Counted from the stretch's first letter, positions 6,910 through 14,203 are shown. The stretch: DNA of 16,963 nucleotides from Chloroflexota bacterium (GCA_029777225.1 JAKOSR010000006.1:1-16963); one strand, 5' to 3'. Numbers and translations are program-made. The notes: generated by a model from the sequence alone, not told the origin.

Positions 6910-8484
6910 CTAAACCTTGGTGTTTGAGGTCGGCAGCCAGGGCATCTGAGGGCCGGGAACCTGGAGGAATTCCGCCAGGGCTGCCTTCGCCGCCTCGCGG
7001 TCGTCCCAGTGGTATTCCTGGGTTTCAAAGCACATGGACTGTTCATGTCCCTTGCCACAGACAATCACCAGGTCGCCGGTCTGGGCCAGGCGCAGGGCTT
7101 TGCGAATAGCGTCGCCTCGGTCTGGAACCCGCCAGAAGTTCTGCCCCTCCACCCCTCCAGCTTCCACTGCCGAGGCCGCCATTTCCATGAGGATGCCATC
7201 CAGGGACTCTGTGCGCGGGTCTTCCGCGGTGAGGATGGTCAGGTCCGCGCCCGCGATGGAGGCTTTAGGCATCATCCGACGTTTTTCGCGGTCCCGCAGG
7301 CCGGCCGAGCCATACACGGCAATCACCCGGCCAGTGGTCAGGCCCCTGGCGGTTTCAAGCGCCCGCGTGAGCGCGTTGGGGGTATGGGCAAAATCCACAA
7401 TCGTGATGAAGTTTTGCCCCAGGTCAATGCGCTCCATGCGCCCCGGGACGGGCGGCAGCGTGCCCAGGGCCGCGACAGCCTGTTCAGGAGTAACCCTGGC
7501 CCCAAAAACGGTCGCGCCAATTGCCGCGAGGCAGTTGGAGACGTTATAGACCCCAACCATGCCCGTCCGCACGGAGAGGGTACGACCCTTGATGTGCAGC
7601 CGGAAGCGCAATTCCGCAGGCGTATTTTCAATTCCATCCGCCCACAGGTCTGCCTGGTTGACCGTGCTGTAACTCACCTGGCTGGGAGGTGAAACACGCT
7701 TGAGGTACGGGTATGACCGGTCATCCTTGTTGAGCACCGCCAGGCGCGGGTTGCCTCCACGCTTGCGAGGCGTTTGGGCAAGGGATTCAAACAGCAGCCC
7801 CTTGGCTTCGAGATACTTTTCGTAGCTGCCGTGGTAATCGAGGTGTTCGTGGGTGACATTTGTGACCACCGCGACATCAAAATCGCAGGCAATCACGCGC
7901 CCCTGCGCCAACCCATGCGAGGTGCTTTCCAGCACGCAATGTGTCATGCCCGCGGCGACCATTTCCGCCAGGTAACCCTGGATGGCGGGAGCATCCGGCG
8001 TGGTGACGTGAAAGCCCGTATCCAGCGCCTGGGCGCCAATAACTGCGCTGACCGTGGAAATCATGCCGGTTGGGATGCCAGCCTGGGACAGGATATGATG
8101 AATCATGCTGGTGGTGGTGGTCTTGCCATCCGTGCCAGTAACACCAATCATTCGCAGTTTGCGCGCGGGGTGATTGTTCAGGCCCGCGGCCAGGTAGGCC
8201 AACGTGCGACGCGGGTCCCCTTCAACCTGCAGGAAGGGGAGCGGCGTGGATTGCGGCCCGGGCCGGTCGCTGATGGCCAGCACAGCACCGTTGGCAGCCG
8301 CCTGGGCCAGGTAATCCATGCCGTCGCTGCTTTCACCCTTGATGACCACGAAGGCGTAGCCGGGCAAAACCTGACGGGAGTCACTGGCGACGCCCGTAAT
8401 CCGCACGGCGGGCACAGGCGTCAGGGGCACGAGGGGCAATTTTTTGAGCAGCGCTGAAAGCTGGCGAGCACGAGTTTGAGTCAT
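6910..8484 (-). CDS. murE: MurE-family Mur ligase (UDP-MurNAc-tripeptide synthetase)
   Basis: This 524-residue cytoplasmic ligase should add the third stem-peptide residue, using ATP, to UDP-MurNAc-L-Ala-D-Glu. The N-terminal substrate domain includes ITGVASDSRQVLPG (29-42). The central ATPase domain has a P-loop GVTGTDGKTTT (114-124, K121), with Asp where Asn is common. It is followed by the substrate region TTPDAP (161-166), LESTSHGL (185-192, E186), THEHLDYHG (211-219) and YLEAKGLLF (224-232). K228 is the expected carbamylated lysine. The C-terminal domain has VDFAHTPNAL (363-372), EDPR (421-424) and GKGHEQ (478-482). The specificity motif DNPR of diaminopimelate-adding enzymes reads EDPR here. 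A GAGG lies about 4 bases before the ATG. It is not in a dcw cluster and sits 18 bases after an unknown membrane protein gene. MurE is by far the best call; the amino acid added (DAP, Lys or Orn) is uncertain. Confidence 0.9.
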   Translation of the reverse strand: MTQTRARQLSALLKKLPLVPLTPVPAVRITGVASDSRQVLPGYAFVVIKGESSDGMDYLAQAAANGAVLAISDRPGPQSTPLPFLQVEGDPRRTLAYLAAGLNNHPARKLRMIGVTGTDGKTTTTSMIHHILSQAGIPTGMISTVSAVIGAQALDTGFHVTTPDAPAIQGYLAEMVAAGMTHCVLESTSHGLAQGRVIACDFDVAVVTNVTHEHLDYHGSYEKYLEAKGLLFESLAQTPRKRGGNPRLAVLNKDDRSYPYLKRVSPPSQVSYSTVNQADLWADGIENTPAELRFRLHIKGRTLSVRTGMVGVYNVSNCLAAIGATVFGARVTPEQAVAALGTLPPVPGRMERIDLGQNFITIVDFAHTPNALTRALETARGLTTGRVIAVYGSAGLRDREKRRMMPKASIAGADLTILTAEDPRTESLDGILMEMAASAVEAGGVEGQNFWRVPDRGDAIRKALRLAQTGDLVIVCGKGHEQSMCFETQEYHWDDREAAKAALAEFLQVPGPQMPWLPTSNTKV

Positions 8485-8502
8485 TCGACCTCGAGAGAAA
8501 TT

Positions 8503-9078
8503 TTAGTAACCTTTTCGGGCAGTCATAAAACCAAGCAAACCCGCCCCAATCCCAAGCGCCAGCAGCAGCAACCCGTTGCGGATGGCCTGGGTGTAACCCA
8601 TGCCAAGGAAATTGTAACCCTCGACTGAAAACGCGAAGGTGTACTGGGGTGTGAGCGCGATCATCCCGCTGGCTCCCTCCCCAACCACGGCCATCCCTAT
8701 CGTGCCGGCCGTGTTGGTTGGCGCGAAGGCCTCCACTTTCCAGGCTTCGGTGTAACGTCGGGTGGTTTCCAGGCGGGTGAGCAACCTTTTTTGTGGGCGG
8801 ACCGCGAAACCTTCCAGGTCCAACTGCCGGTCAAAAACCACTTCCGCGCTGCCCATCTCGGCGCTTGTTTGGAAAGTGAGGCTCACCCGCCCCGTTTTCC
8901 CGACCAACAGTCGGGTGGGGTGGGTAAGCTGAACCTTAAGGTCGCTTGAGAGACCAGAAAGGTACTGGGCTTGTTTTTCCATGGGTGGGGGAAGCAAAGC
9001 CTTGAGAAGCAGAAAACCGCCAAGCAGGAGCGCGACGGCTCCGATTATCCTGGCTGCCATGGTGAATCTACTATTCAT
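8503..9078 (-). CDS. Two-helix membrane-anchored protein of unknown function, first gene of murE operon
   Basis: I do not recognise this 191-residue protein. A hydrophobic N-terminal segment (about 8-30) is a signal anchor. A second segment near 166-186 is followed by TARKGY, a basic cytoplasmic tail. The region between (about 33-163) is probably outside the cell. Its alternating pattern, with segments such as TGRVSLTFQ, SAEVVFDR and QYTFAFSVEGYN, suggests an all-beta Ig-like fold. There is no lipobox Cys and no catalytic motif I can name. The ATG at 9078 has GGAAAGAG immediately upstream, which supports the start. The stop lies 18 bases before murE on the same strand, so the two are probably co-transcribed. 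A weak -10-like TACAAT sits at 9113-9118 (- strand) without a good -35. An envelope role linked to peptidoglycan is inferred from position only. Confidence 0.65.
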   Translation of the reverse strand: MNSRFTMAARIIGAVALLLGGFLLLKALLPPPMEKQAQYLSGLSSDLKVQLTHPTRLLVGKTGRVSLTFQTSAEMGSAEVVFDRQLDLEGFAVRPQKRLLTRLETTRRYTEAWKVEAFAPTNTAGTIGMAVVGEGASGMIALTPQYTFAFSVEGYNFLGMGYTQAIRNGLLLLALGIGAGLLGFMTARKGY

Positions 9079-9240
9079 TCTCTTTCCATTTCCTTTTGCT
9101 TCCCGCCGGATAATTGTAAACGAAGTGCGCTGGTTAGGGAATCAGGTGGCAGGTCATCTGGTGGATGGAGTATGCCCAAGCGCAGGCCCAGGCCACCGTG
9201 AATGAGCGGAAGGCCGGGAAAAAGGTCCCCAGAGTTATAG

Positions 9241-9268
9241 AAACGCCCCACCTGTCGTGGGGCGTTTT
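9241..9268 (-). terminator. Rho-independent terminator of the DUF2892 gene (bidirectional hairpin)
   Basis: CGCCCCAC (9244-9251) pairs perfectly with GTGGGGCG (9257-9264) around a 5-base loop, with AAA before and TTTT after on the + strand. It lies 23 bases after the DUF2892 stop when read on the - strand. It also insulates that gene from the murE operon. No + strand gene ends here, so - is the likely working direction. Confidence 0.75.
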
Positions 9269-9290
9269 CCTGAGTGGTTGATTTGAATGA

Positions 9291-9485
9291 TTAGTTTGTT
9301 TTTATGCCTAGCAGTTTATAAAGCGGGCAAAAGCCCAGGATTCCTGTGACGAGTAGTACGATGCCAATCACCAGCAGGATAATCCCCAGCGTCCCCGTGA
9401 CGGTGTTGGTCAGGAAAAGCACCAGCAAAATCGCGCCCACAACACCGCGGATAATACGGTCCAGCCTTGATTCGTTCGTTTTCAT
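9291..9485 (-). CDS. DUF2892 (YgaP-transmembrane-like) small inner-membrane protein
   Basis: This 64-residue protein has two hydrophobic helices (about 11-27 and 31-50) after a charged N-terminus (MKTNESRLDR). It ends in GFCPLYKLLGIKT (51-63), the typical tail of DUF2892 proteins, including a conserved Cys (C53). DUF2892 is also the membrane domain of the rhodanese-linked protein YgaP, but no rhodanese is present here. The ATG at 9485 has a perfect AGGAGG six bases upstream, which rules out the longer in-frame start at 9587. A TATAGT on the - strand at 9523-9528 may be its -10 element. It appears monocistronic, bounded by its own terminator. A role in sulfur or redox chemistry is known only for some relatives and is not shown here. 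Confidence 0.8.
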   Translation of the reverse strand: MKTNESRLDRIIRGVVGAILLVLFLTNTVTGTLGIILLVIGIVLLVTGILGFCPLYKLLGIKTN

Positions 9486-9620
9486 TATGCCTCCTTGAAA
9501 TATGGATAGGATGATTGAATAAACTATACATCCGCACGCTGAGAAAATGGAGGCCGAGCTTCTACAAACCGGAAAGTCATCCCGCACCGGCTACCAGCCT
9601 ATCCCTGTGGGCCTGGGGAT

Positions 9621-9650
9621 AAAAAAACCGCGGGACATTTCCGCGGTTTT
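9621..9650 (-). terminator. Rho-independent terminator of the FMN reductase gene
   Basis: CCGCGG (9628-9633) pairs with CCGCGG (9641-9646). On the - strand the stem is extended by A-T pairs and followed by seven T residues (complement of 9621-9627). It begins 8 bases after the reductase stop. Four T residues on the + side could allow weak two-way function. Confidence 0.8.
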
Positions 9651-9657
9651 CCGTACT

Positions 9658-10218
9658 TTAGTTTTTTCCTGCTGTTTGCTCAACCAGGCCGGTGAAAGCG
9701 TTGACCAGCGACTGGAGGTAAACCTTGTTGTCAGGGCTGGGGTCGTCGTTTTCTCCCAGGAAGTTCACCACGTTGCCAATGTACGCCTCAGGTTGTTGCA
9801 CCGTGGGCATATTGAGCAGGGTCAGGGTCTGGCGCAAGTGATGGTTCGCGCCAAAGCCGCCCAGGTTGCCCGGGCTGTTGCTGACCACTAACGCGGGTTT
9901 GCCGTTCCAGACGGAATGCCCAAACGGGCGGGAACCCACATCCAGGGCATTTTTCAATGCGGCTGGAACCGAACGGTTGTATTCAGGGGTTACAAAAACC
10001 ACCGCGTCCTTGTCGGCAATCTGTTCACGGAAGCTTGTATAAAATTCCGGGGGATTGCCTTCGGTGTCGTAATCCTGGTTGTAGAGGGGCAGGTCCCCGA
10101 TGTTAATCAGCTCGGTGTTGTAGCCCGAGGGGAAAAGGCCGGCCAGGACCTTGGCCAGGCGGGTACTGTAGGAAGCTTTGCGCAAGCTTCCACTGATGAT
10201 GGCGATTTGTTTTGTCAT
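9658..10218 (-). CDS. NADPH-dependent FMN reductase / NAD(P)H quinone reductase-like flavoprotein
   Basis: This 186-residue cytoplasmic flavodoxin-fold protein is expected to bind FMN and reduce quinones, azo compounds, chromate or free flavin with NAD(P)H. The FMN-phosphate loop is SGSLRKASYS (9-18). VVFVTPEYNRSVPAALKNAL (73-92) carries the family-typical PEYN (78-81), and SNSPGNLGGFGA (113-124) forms the isoalloxazine loop. Length matches the ChrR/YieF/azoreductase group (about 180-190). The ATG at 10218 has AAGGAG upstream and begins two residues before the first strand. An in-frame start at 10329 would add 37 residues with no match to the family, so it is rejected. The gene stands alone with its own terminator. 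The exact substrate is open. Confidence 0.9.
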   Translation of the reverse strand: MTKQIAIISGSLRKASYSTRLAKVLAGLFPSGYNTELINIGDLPLYNQDYDTEGNPPEFYTSFREQIADKDAVVFVTPEYNRSVPAALKNALDVGSRPFGHSVWNGKPALVVSNSPGNLGGFGANHHLRQTLTLLNMPTVQQPEAYIGNVVNFLGENDDPSPDNKVYLQSLVNAFTGLVEQTAGKN

Positions 10219-10386
10219 TAATTGCTCCTTGAGATTTTTAATAATGCCAGGCCGGATTATCGAAGATACGGGCAGATATATCCAGTCGATGTCCAACCTT
10301 GGGTGAAACACGAGGTGCTGGAGCAGCAAACCATGAGCGAGATGAGGCGCGCGACGCTGGTGGTTTGGGCAAGGCAGGGCAAGTGA

Positions 10387-10395
10387 TGGTAAAAT
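10387..10395 (+). promoter_or_regulatory. Candidate extended -10 promoter for tRNA-Leu
   Basis: TGGTAAAAT at 10387-10395 is an extended -10 (TGn plus TAAAAT). Initiation would fall near 10402, about 9 bases before the mature tRNA 5' end. No strong -35 was found. The same TGG-plus-hexamer arrangement occurs before glgP. Confidence 0.4.
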
Positions 10396-10410
10396 ATTGA
10401 CACTTATTTT

Positions 10411-10494
10411 GGGGCGGTGGCGGAATAGGCAGACGCAACGGACTTAAAATCCGTCGGTGGAGACACTGTGTGGGTTCGACCCCCACCCGCCCTA
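10411..10494 (+). tRNA. tRNA-Leu, anticodon UAA
   Basis: This is an 84-base class II tRNA. The acceptor arm is 10411-10417 with 10487-10493; six pairs are Watson-Crick and the terminal pair is G1-U72. The anticodon stem is ACGGA/TCCGT (10438-10442, 10450-10454) with loop CTTAAAA, giving anticodon TAA at 10445-10447. The long variable arm, 10455-10459 with 10464-10468, has a GAGA loop. The T arm is GTGGG/CCCAC with loop TTCGACC. The D arm carries the Leu-typical GGCGGAATAGGCAGACGC. The discriminator is A (10494), as expected for leucine. CCA is not encoded. It reads UUA, and UUG by wobble. Confidence 0.96.
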
Positions 10495-10540
10495 TAACAA
10501 GAATATTATCCAAAAGTTATTCGCATCTTTTACCTTCACG

Positions 10541-11941
10541 ATGATGACCCAGATACCCACCCTACACTCACCCTCACCCACCCCACGCTGGCTGACCGCG
10601 TGGATGCTGGTCATTGCTTTTGCCTTAACGGGATGCTTCCCAACCGCCCCAGCGGACCCAACCGCGACCCCCAGCCTCAGCGCGCCCACCATCGTGATGA
10701 TAGACGGGACGCCCCAGGTGCTCAACGGACCCCTAAACCCCACACCCACCCCCAACACCACCAACCCCAACCCGGTCCAAATCACCGAGCTTCAGTACAC
10801 CCAAAACGGCACTCTGCTAACCGTCCTGGCCAAGCTCCAAAACGTTCGCAGTGATGCCATCTTAAAGGATGTCCAACTCGAAATCATCGGGCTGGATTCC
10901 GTCGGAAATCGCATCGCCCAGGCTTTCACCGCCATCCGTTATATTTTCCCCAGGGAGACGACCGGCCTGGTCCAGACGTTTGAGCTCACGCCGGGTTTGG
11001 AGACCGGTACCGTGGAAATCCACGTGAACAGCGGCGTGATTGACCAGGAATTGCGATATTCCCAGCCGCTGACCGTCACTCAGCCGGCCTGGTTCGCGAA
11101 TTCTGGCAACCCAATCTTCACCGGATGGCTCATCAATACGGACCCATACACCTATACGCAAGTTGCCTTGCACACCATCGCTTACAACGCGGCTGGCGAG
11201 ATTATCGGCGGAGGGATTGGAAAGGCCGAATTTGTCCCGGCGGAAGACAAAATTGGTGTTCAAATCGCGACAGACCTGGCTGATGAACCTGCCCGCGTTG
11301 AAATCTACCCCTGGGTGACCGCGGAATCCGCGACGCTTGAAGAAGGCGATTGGTGGAACACGTTGGAGGTCCAGGATTGGAACTTCGTGCTCACCGCGGA
11401 CCACTGGGTGGGTGGCGGAGCTGAGCTGGTAAACAAGAGCGACTCGTTGCTCACGCAAAGCTATTACATCATCACCGTTTCCGACGCGCAGGGCAGGGTC
11501 TGCCTGGTCAACAAGGGCTATATCGATTTAATCTGGCCCAAGGAAAGTATCCATTTTTCCCCAGGCGCGTTCCGTGCCCCCCAGGAGTCGGCTCCCCGTC
11601 ATGTGGACATGATTATTGTGCCGGGTGAATTCGGCCAGCACGCCCTGGCCTATAATCCCCTGGTGGCATCCCAGGGTGTTTTGCCAGCGGATAACATGGA
11701 AAATGTCGTGCAAATCAACGTGATTAACAACCTGAACGCGAACATATCAAGCGCCATTGTTTCTGTCATCCTGCGGGACGCGACCGGGCAAATTGTGGGA
11801 GGAGGCAACACGCGCACAGGCACGCTGCCTGCTTCAAGCGGGACCCTGGTGGAGGTGCCCGTGGCCGTGATTGGGGATTTGGCTGGTCTGCGCGTGGAAG
11901 CCTCAGCTTCTGTCGCGGCAGACGCGTTCATCGGCAACTAA
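10541..11941 (+). CDS. Surface lipoprotein with repeated FxLYD/Ig-like beta domains
   Basis: This 466-residue protein is predicted to be a lipoprotein on the outer face of the membrane. The N-terminus has one Arg (R16), a hydrophobic core (19-29) and the lipobox LTGC with C32. A Thr/Pro/Asn-rich tether follows (about 33-80). The rest is beta-rich. Residues about 80-180 resemble an FxLYD-type domain. The segments at 184-260 and 390-458 are clearly related, both carrying a G-E/Q-I-I/V-GGG turn (219-225 and 416-422). The stretch 280-365 may be another diverged copy. Two adjacent ATGs (10541, 10544) are the best starts, but no good ribosome binding site precedes them. A GTG at 10457 lies inside the tRNA and is rejected. 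It starts 46 bases after the tRNA and may share its transcript. The function is unknown; a ligand-binding or adhesive role would be a guess. Confidence 0.75.
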   Translation: MMTQIPTLHSPSPTPRWLTAWMLVIAFALTGCFPTAPADPTATPSLSAPTIVMIDGTPQVLNGPLNPTPTPNTTNPNPVQITELQYTQNGTLLTVLAKLQNVRSDAILKDVQLEIIGLDSVGNRIAQAFTAIRYIFPRETTGLVQTFELTPGLETGTVEIHVNSGVIDQELRYSQPLTVTQPAWFANSGNPIFTGWLINTDPYTYTQVALHTIAYNAAGEIIGGGIGKAEFVPAEDKIGVQIATDLADEPARVEIYPWVTAESATLEEGDWWNTLEVQDWNFVLTADHWVGGGAELVNKSDSLLTQSYYIITVSDAQGRVCLVNKGYIDLIWPKESIHFSPGAFRAPQESAPRHVDMIIVPGEFGQHALAYNPLVASQGVLPADNMENVVQINVINNLNANISSAIVSVILRDATGQIVGGGNTRTGTLPASSGTLVEVPVAVIGDLAGLRVEASASVAADAFIGN

Positions 11942-12132
11942 GGTTTACGGGCTTTTGTTTGGGGGCTATATTAGAACGGTCTTTCGGAACTTGGACATAA
12001 CCTAAAGATCCATTCATTACGGTTGTCTCAGGGTGGGGACGATTTGTTGGTCCAATTAATGGTGGCTGAATTTTTGATGCCCTGATGTTTATCTGGGGGC
12101 ACACCCGGAGCGTGGAAAACGTGAGAAACGGG

Positions 12133-12138
12133 TACAAT
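12133..12138 (+). promoter_or_regulatory. Candidate -10 element (TACAAT) for fhs
   Basis: TACAAT at 12133-12138 lies 36 bases before the fhs ATG, and a second candidate, TATACT, lies at 12149-12154. Neither has a convincing -35. The 11942-12174 gap between the lipoprotein and fhs otherwise holds no gene and no terminator I can support. Confidence 0.3.
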
Positions 12139-12174
12139 TTATCATTACTATACTTACCAGAGGAGCCTCATCAC

Positions 12175-14094
12175 ATGAAAAATCACGGTCTCAGCAGGCG
12201 TTTTATCCCCACACCTCTCAAGAGAATCAGCCCCGTTCCTGCCGACATTGACATCGCCCAATTGGCCGAGCTCAAACCAATCAGCCAATTAGCCGAGGAA
12301 ATCGGTTTGCTGCCTTCAGAACTGGAACTTTACGGCGATTACAAAGCCAAAATCAAGCTGGAAGTTTTGGAGCGCCTCGCAGACGTTCCCGATGGTAAAT
12401 ACATCGATGTAACCGCCATCACCCCCACCCCACTGGGTGAGGGCAAGACGACTACCACGGTGGGCCTCAGCCAGGCTCTGGGCGCGCACCTGAATCAGCG
12501 TGTTTTCACCTGCATCCGTCAACCCTCCCAGGGTCCCACTTTTGGCATCAAAGGCGGCGCGGCCGGCGGGGGTTACTCCCAGGTTATCCCAATGGAGGAT
12601 TTCAACTTGCACCTGACCGGTGACATTCACGCCATCACCGCCGCCAACAACCTGCTGGCCGCCGCGATTGATACGCGCATGTTGCATGAGTCACAGCAAT
12701 CTGATACGGGTCTGTTCAACCGTCTGTGCCCGCCAGACAAGCACGGAAAACGCGAGTTCGCGCGGGGGATGCTTGGCCGGCTGAAGCGGCTGGGCATCAC
12801 CGAAAATGACCCCGACAAACTCAGCCCGGAGGAAAAAGCCCGCTTCGCCCGGTTGGACATCGACCCCGCGACCGTCACCTGGCGGCGCGGCCTTGACGTG
12901 AACGACCGCATGCTGCGCGGCATCACCGTCGGCCAGGGGCCGGAGGAAAAAGGCTTTGAGCTGCATACCAATTTCCAAATCACCGTGGCAAGCGAATTGA
13001 TGGCCATTTTAGCGCTGGCCACCAGCTTGGAAGACATGCGGGAGCGCATCGGCCGGATTGTCATCGGGATAAACCGCAAGGGCGACCCCATCACCGCGGA
13101 TGACCTGGGCGTGGCCGGCGCGTTGACCGTGCTGATGAAGGACACCATCAAACCCACCCTGATGCAGACGCTGGAAGGCACGCCCGTGCTGGTACACGCC
13201 GGCCCCTTCGCCAACATCGCGCATGGTAACAGCTCCATCATGGCGGATAAAATCGCGCTCAAACTGGCCGATTACGTCGTCACGGAATCCGGCTTTGGCG
13301 CGGATATGGGCATGGAAAAGTTTTTTGACATCAAGTGTCGCTATTCGGGCAACAAGCCCAACGCGGTGGTGCTAGTGGCCACCGTGCGGGCGCTCAAGAT
13401 GCATGGCGGCGGACCCAAAGTGACAGCGGGCGCGCCACTGGCGCCGGAATATACCAACGAAAACCTGGAGCTGCTGGAGAAGGGCGCGGAGAACATGCTG
13501 GCGCACATCAGCATCGCCCAGAAGTTCGGCATCCCTGTGGTGGTCGCCATCAACCGCTTCCCGACCGACACGGATGCCGAATTATTGTTGGTGCAAAAAA
13601 TCGCCAGGCAACACCCCGGCGCGGTGGACGCGGTTATCTGCGACCATTTCAGCAAGGGTGGCGAGGGCGCCGTGGAACTGGGCAAGGCCGTGATGAAAGC
13701 CGCTGAAATGTCCAGTCGTTTTGAGTTCCTCTACCCACTCGAGCTGACCATCAAGGAGAAAATCGAGACCATCGCCCGCGAAGTCTACGGCGCGGATGGC
13801 GTCGATTACAGCGAACTGGCGGAGGACCGCATCAGAGAATATACCCGGCTGGGTTACGACAAACTGCCCATCTGTATGGCAAAAACCCACCTGTCCCTCA
13901 GCCACGACCCGGTGCTCAAGGGTGTGCCGCGTGGTTTCCGCATCCCCATCCGGGATGTCAGCGCATCAATTGGGGCAGGCTTTTTGTATCCGCTGCTGGG
14001 AACCATGAGCACCATGCCTGGTCTGCCCACCCGCCCTGCTTATTACGATATTGATATCGATTTTGAGACAGGCCGGATTTTGGGACTCAGCTAA
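12175..14094 (+). CDS. fhs: Formate--tetrahydrofolate ligase (10-formyl-THF synthetase), long form
   Basis: This cytoplasmic enzyme makes 10-formyltetrahydrofolate from formate, tetrahydrofolate and ATP. The product feeds purine synthesis and, in acetogens, the methyl branch of the Wood-Ljungdahl pathway. It has 639 residues, longer than the roughly 555-560 of clostridial enzymes. The P-loop is TPTPLGEGKTTTT (83-95, K91). Further signatures are RQPSQGPTFGIKGGAAGGGY (115-134), NLHLTGDIHAITAANNLLAA (144-163), HAGPFANIAHGNSS (341-354), GFGADMGMEKFF (373-384), ALKMHGGGP (406-414) and FLYPLLGTMSTMPGLPTRPA (603-622). Much of the extra length is at the N-terminus. The RLKRLGI (202-208) to FARLDIDP (224-231) stretch resembles the C-terminal synthetase domain of eukaryotic C1-THF synthase. 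The ATG at 12175 has AGGAG (12161-12165) with a 9-base spacer. The in-frame ATG at 12085 adds 30 unrelated residues and is rejected. No other folate gene is nearby. Confidence 0.96.
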   Translation: MKNHGLSRRFIPTPLKRISPVPADIDIAQLAELKPISQLAEEIGLLPSELELYGDYKAKIKLEVLERLADVPDGKYIDVTAITPTPLGEGKTTTTVGLSQALGAHLNQRVFTCIRQPSQGPTFGIKGGAAGGGYSQVIPMEDFNLHLTGDIHAITAANNLLAAAIDTRMLHESQQSDTGLFNRLCPPDKHGKREFARGMLGRLKRLGITENDPDKLSPEEKARFARLDIDPATVTWRRGLDVNDRMLRGITVGQGPEEKGFELHTNFQITVASELMAILALATSLEDMRERIGRIVIGINRKGDPITADDLGVAGALTVLMKDTIKPTLMQTLEGTPVLVHAGPFANIAHGNSSIMADKIALKLADYVVTESGFGADMGMEKFFDIKCRYSGNKPNAVVLVATVRALKMHGGGPKVTAGAPLAPEYTNENLELLEKGAENMLAHISIAQKFGIPVVVAINRFPTDTDAELLLVQKIARQHPGAVDAVICDHFSKGGEGAVELGKAVMKAAEMSSRFEFLYPLELTIKEKIETIAREVYGADGVDYSELAEDRIREYTRLGYDKLPICMAKTHLSLSHDPVLKGVPRGFRIPIRDVSASIGAGFLYPLLGTMSTMPGLPTRPAYYDIDIDFETGRILGLS

Positions 14095-14122
14095 ACCAGT
14101 TCTATACAAGTTTTCAAAAAGG

Positions 14123-14149
14123 CTGCCGTATGATTATGGCAGTATTTTT
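14123..14149 (+). terminator. Rho-independent terminator of fhs
   Basis: CTGCCGTA (14123-14130) pairs with TATGGCAG (14135-14142), 8 pairs including one G-T, around TGAT. TATTTTT follows (14143-14149). It lies 28 bases after the fhs stop. Confidence 0.75.
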
Positions 14150-14203
14150 GTTGGCAATCGCGCGTGGAGGCGTTAGAGTTTTATTAAACACTCACCAGCC
14201 AGC

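Noticed and set aside
9079..9240. Possible small gene or RNA in the gap upstream of the murE operon
   Set aside because: The short + strand frames here have no ribosome binding site or family match, and no stable RNA shape was apparent.
10397..10402. Perfect TTGACA just before the tRNA as a -35 box
   Set aside because: It lies only 8 bases from the tRNA 5' end, so any start it specified would fall inside the tRNA; it is probably chance.
10238..10513. A 91-aa - strand open frame antisense to the tRNA
   Set aside because: It reads VGVEPT...RRILSPLRLPIPPP, the translation typically produced by the reverse strand of a Leu tRNA. It overlaps a certain tRNA and has no ribosome binding site.
11942..12174. 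Tetrahydrofolate riboswitch before fhs
   Set aside because: I could not find the expected conserved core or paired arms; only loose GC-rich segments are present.
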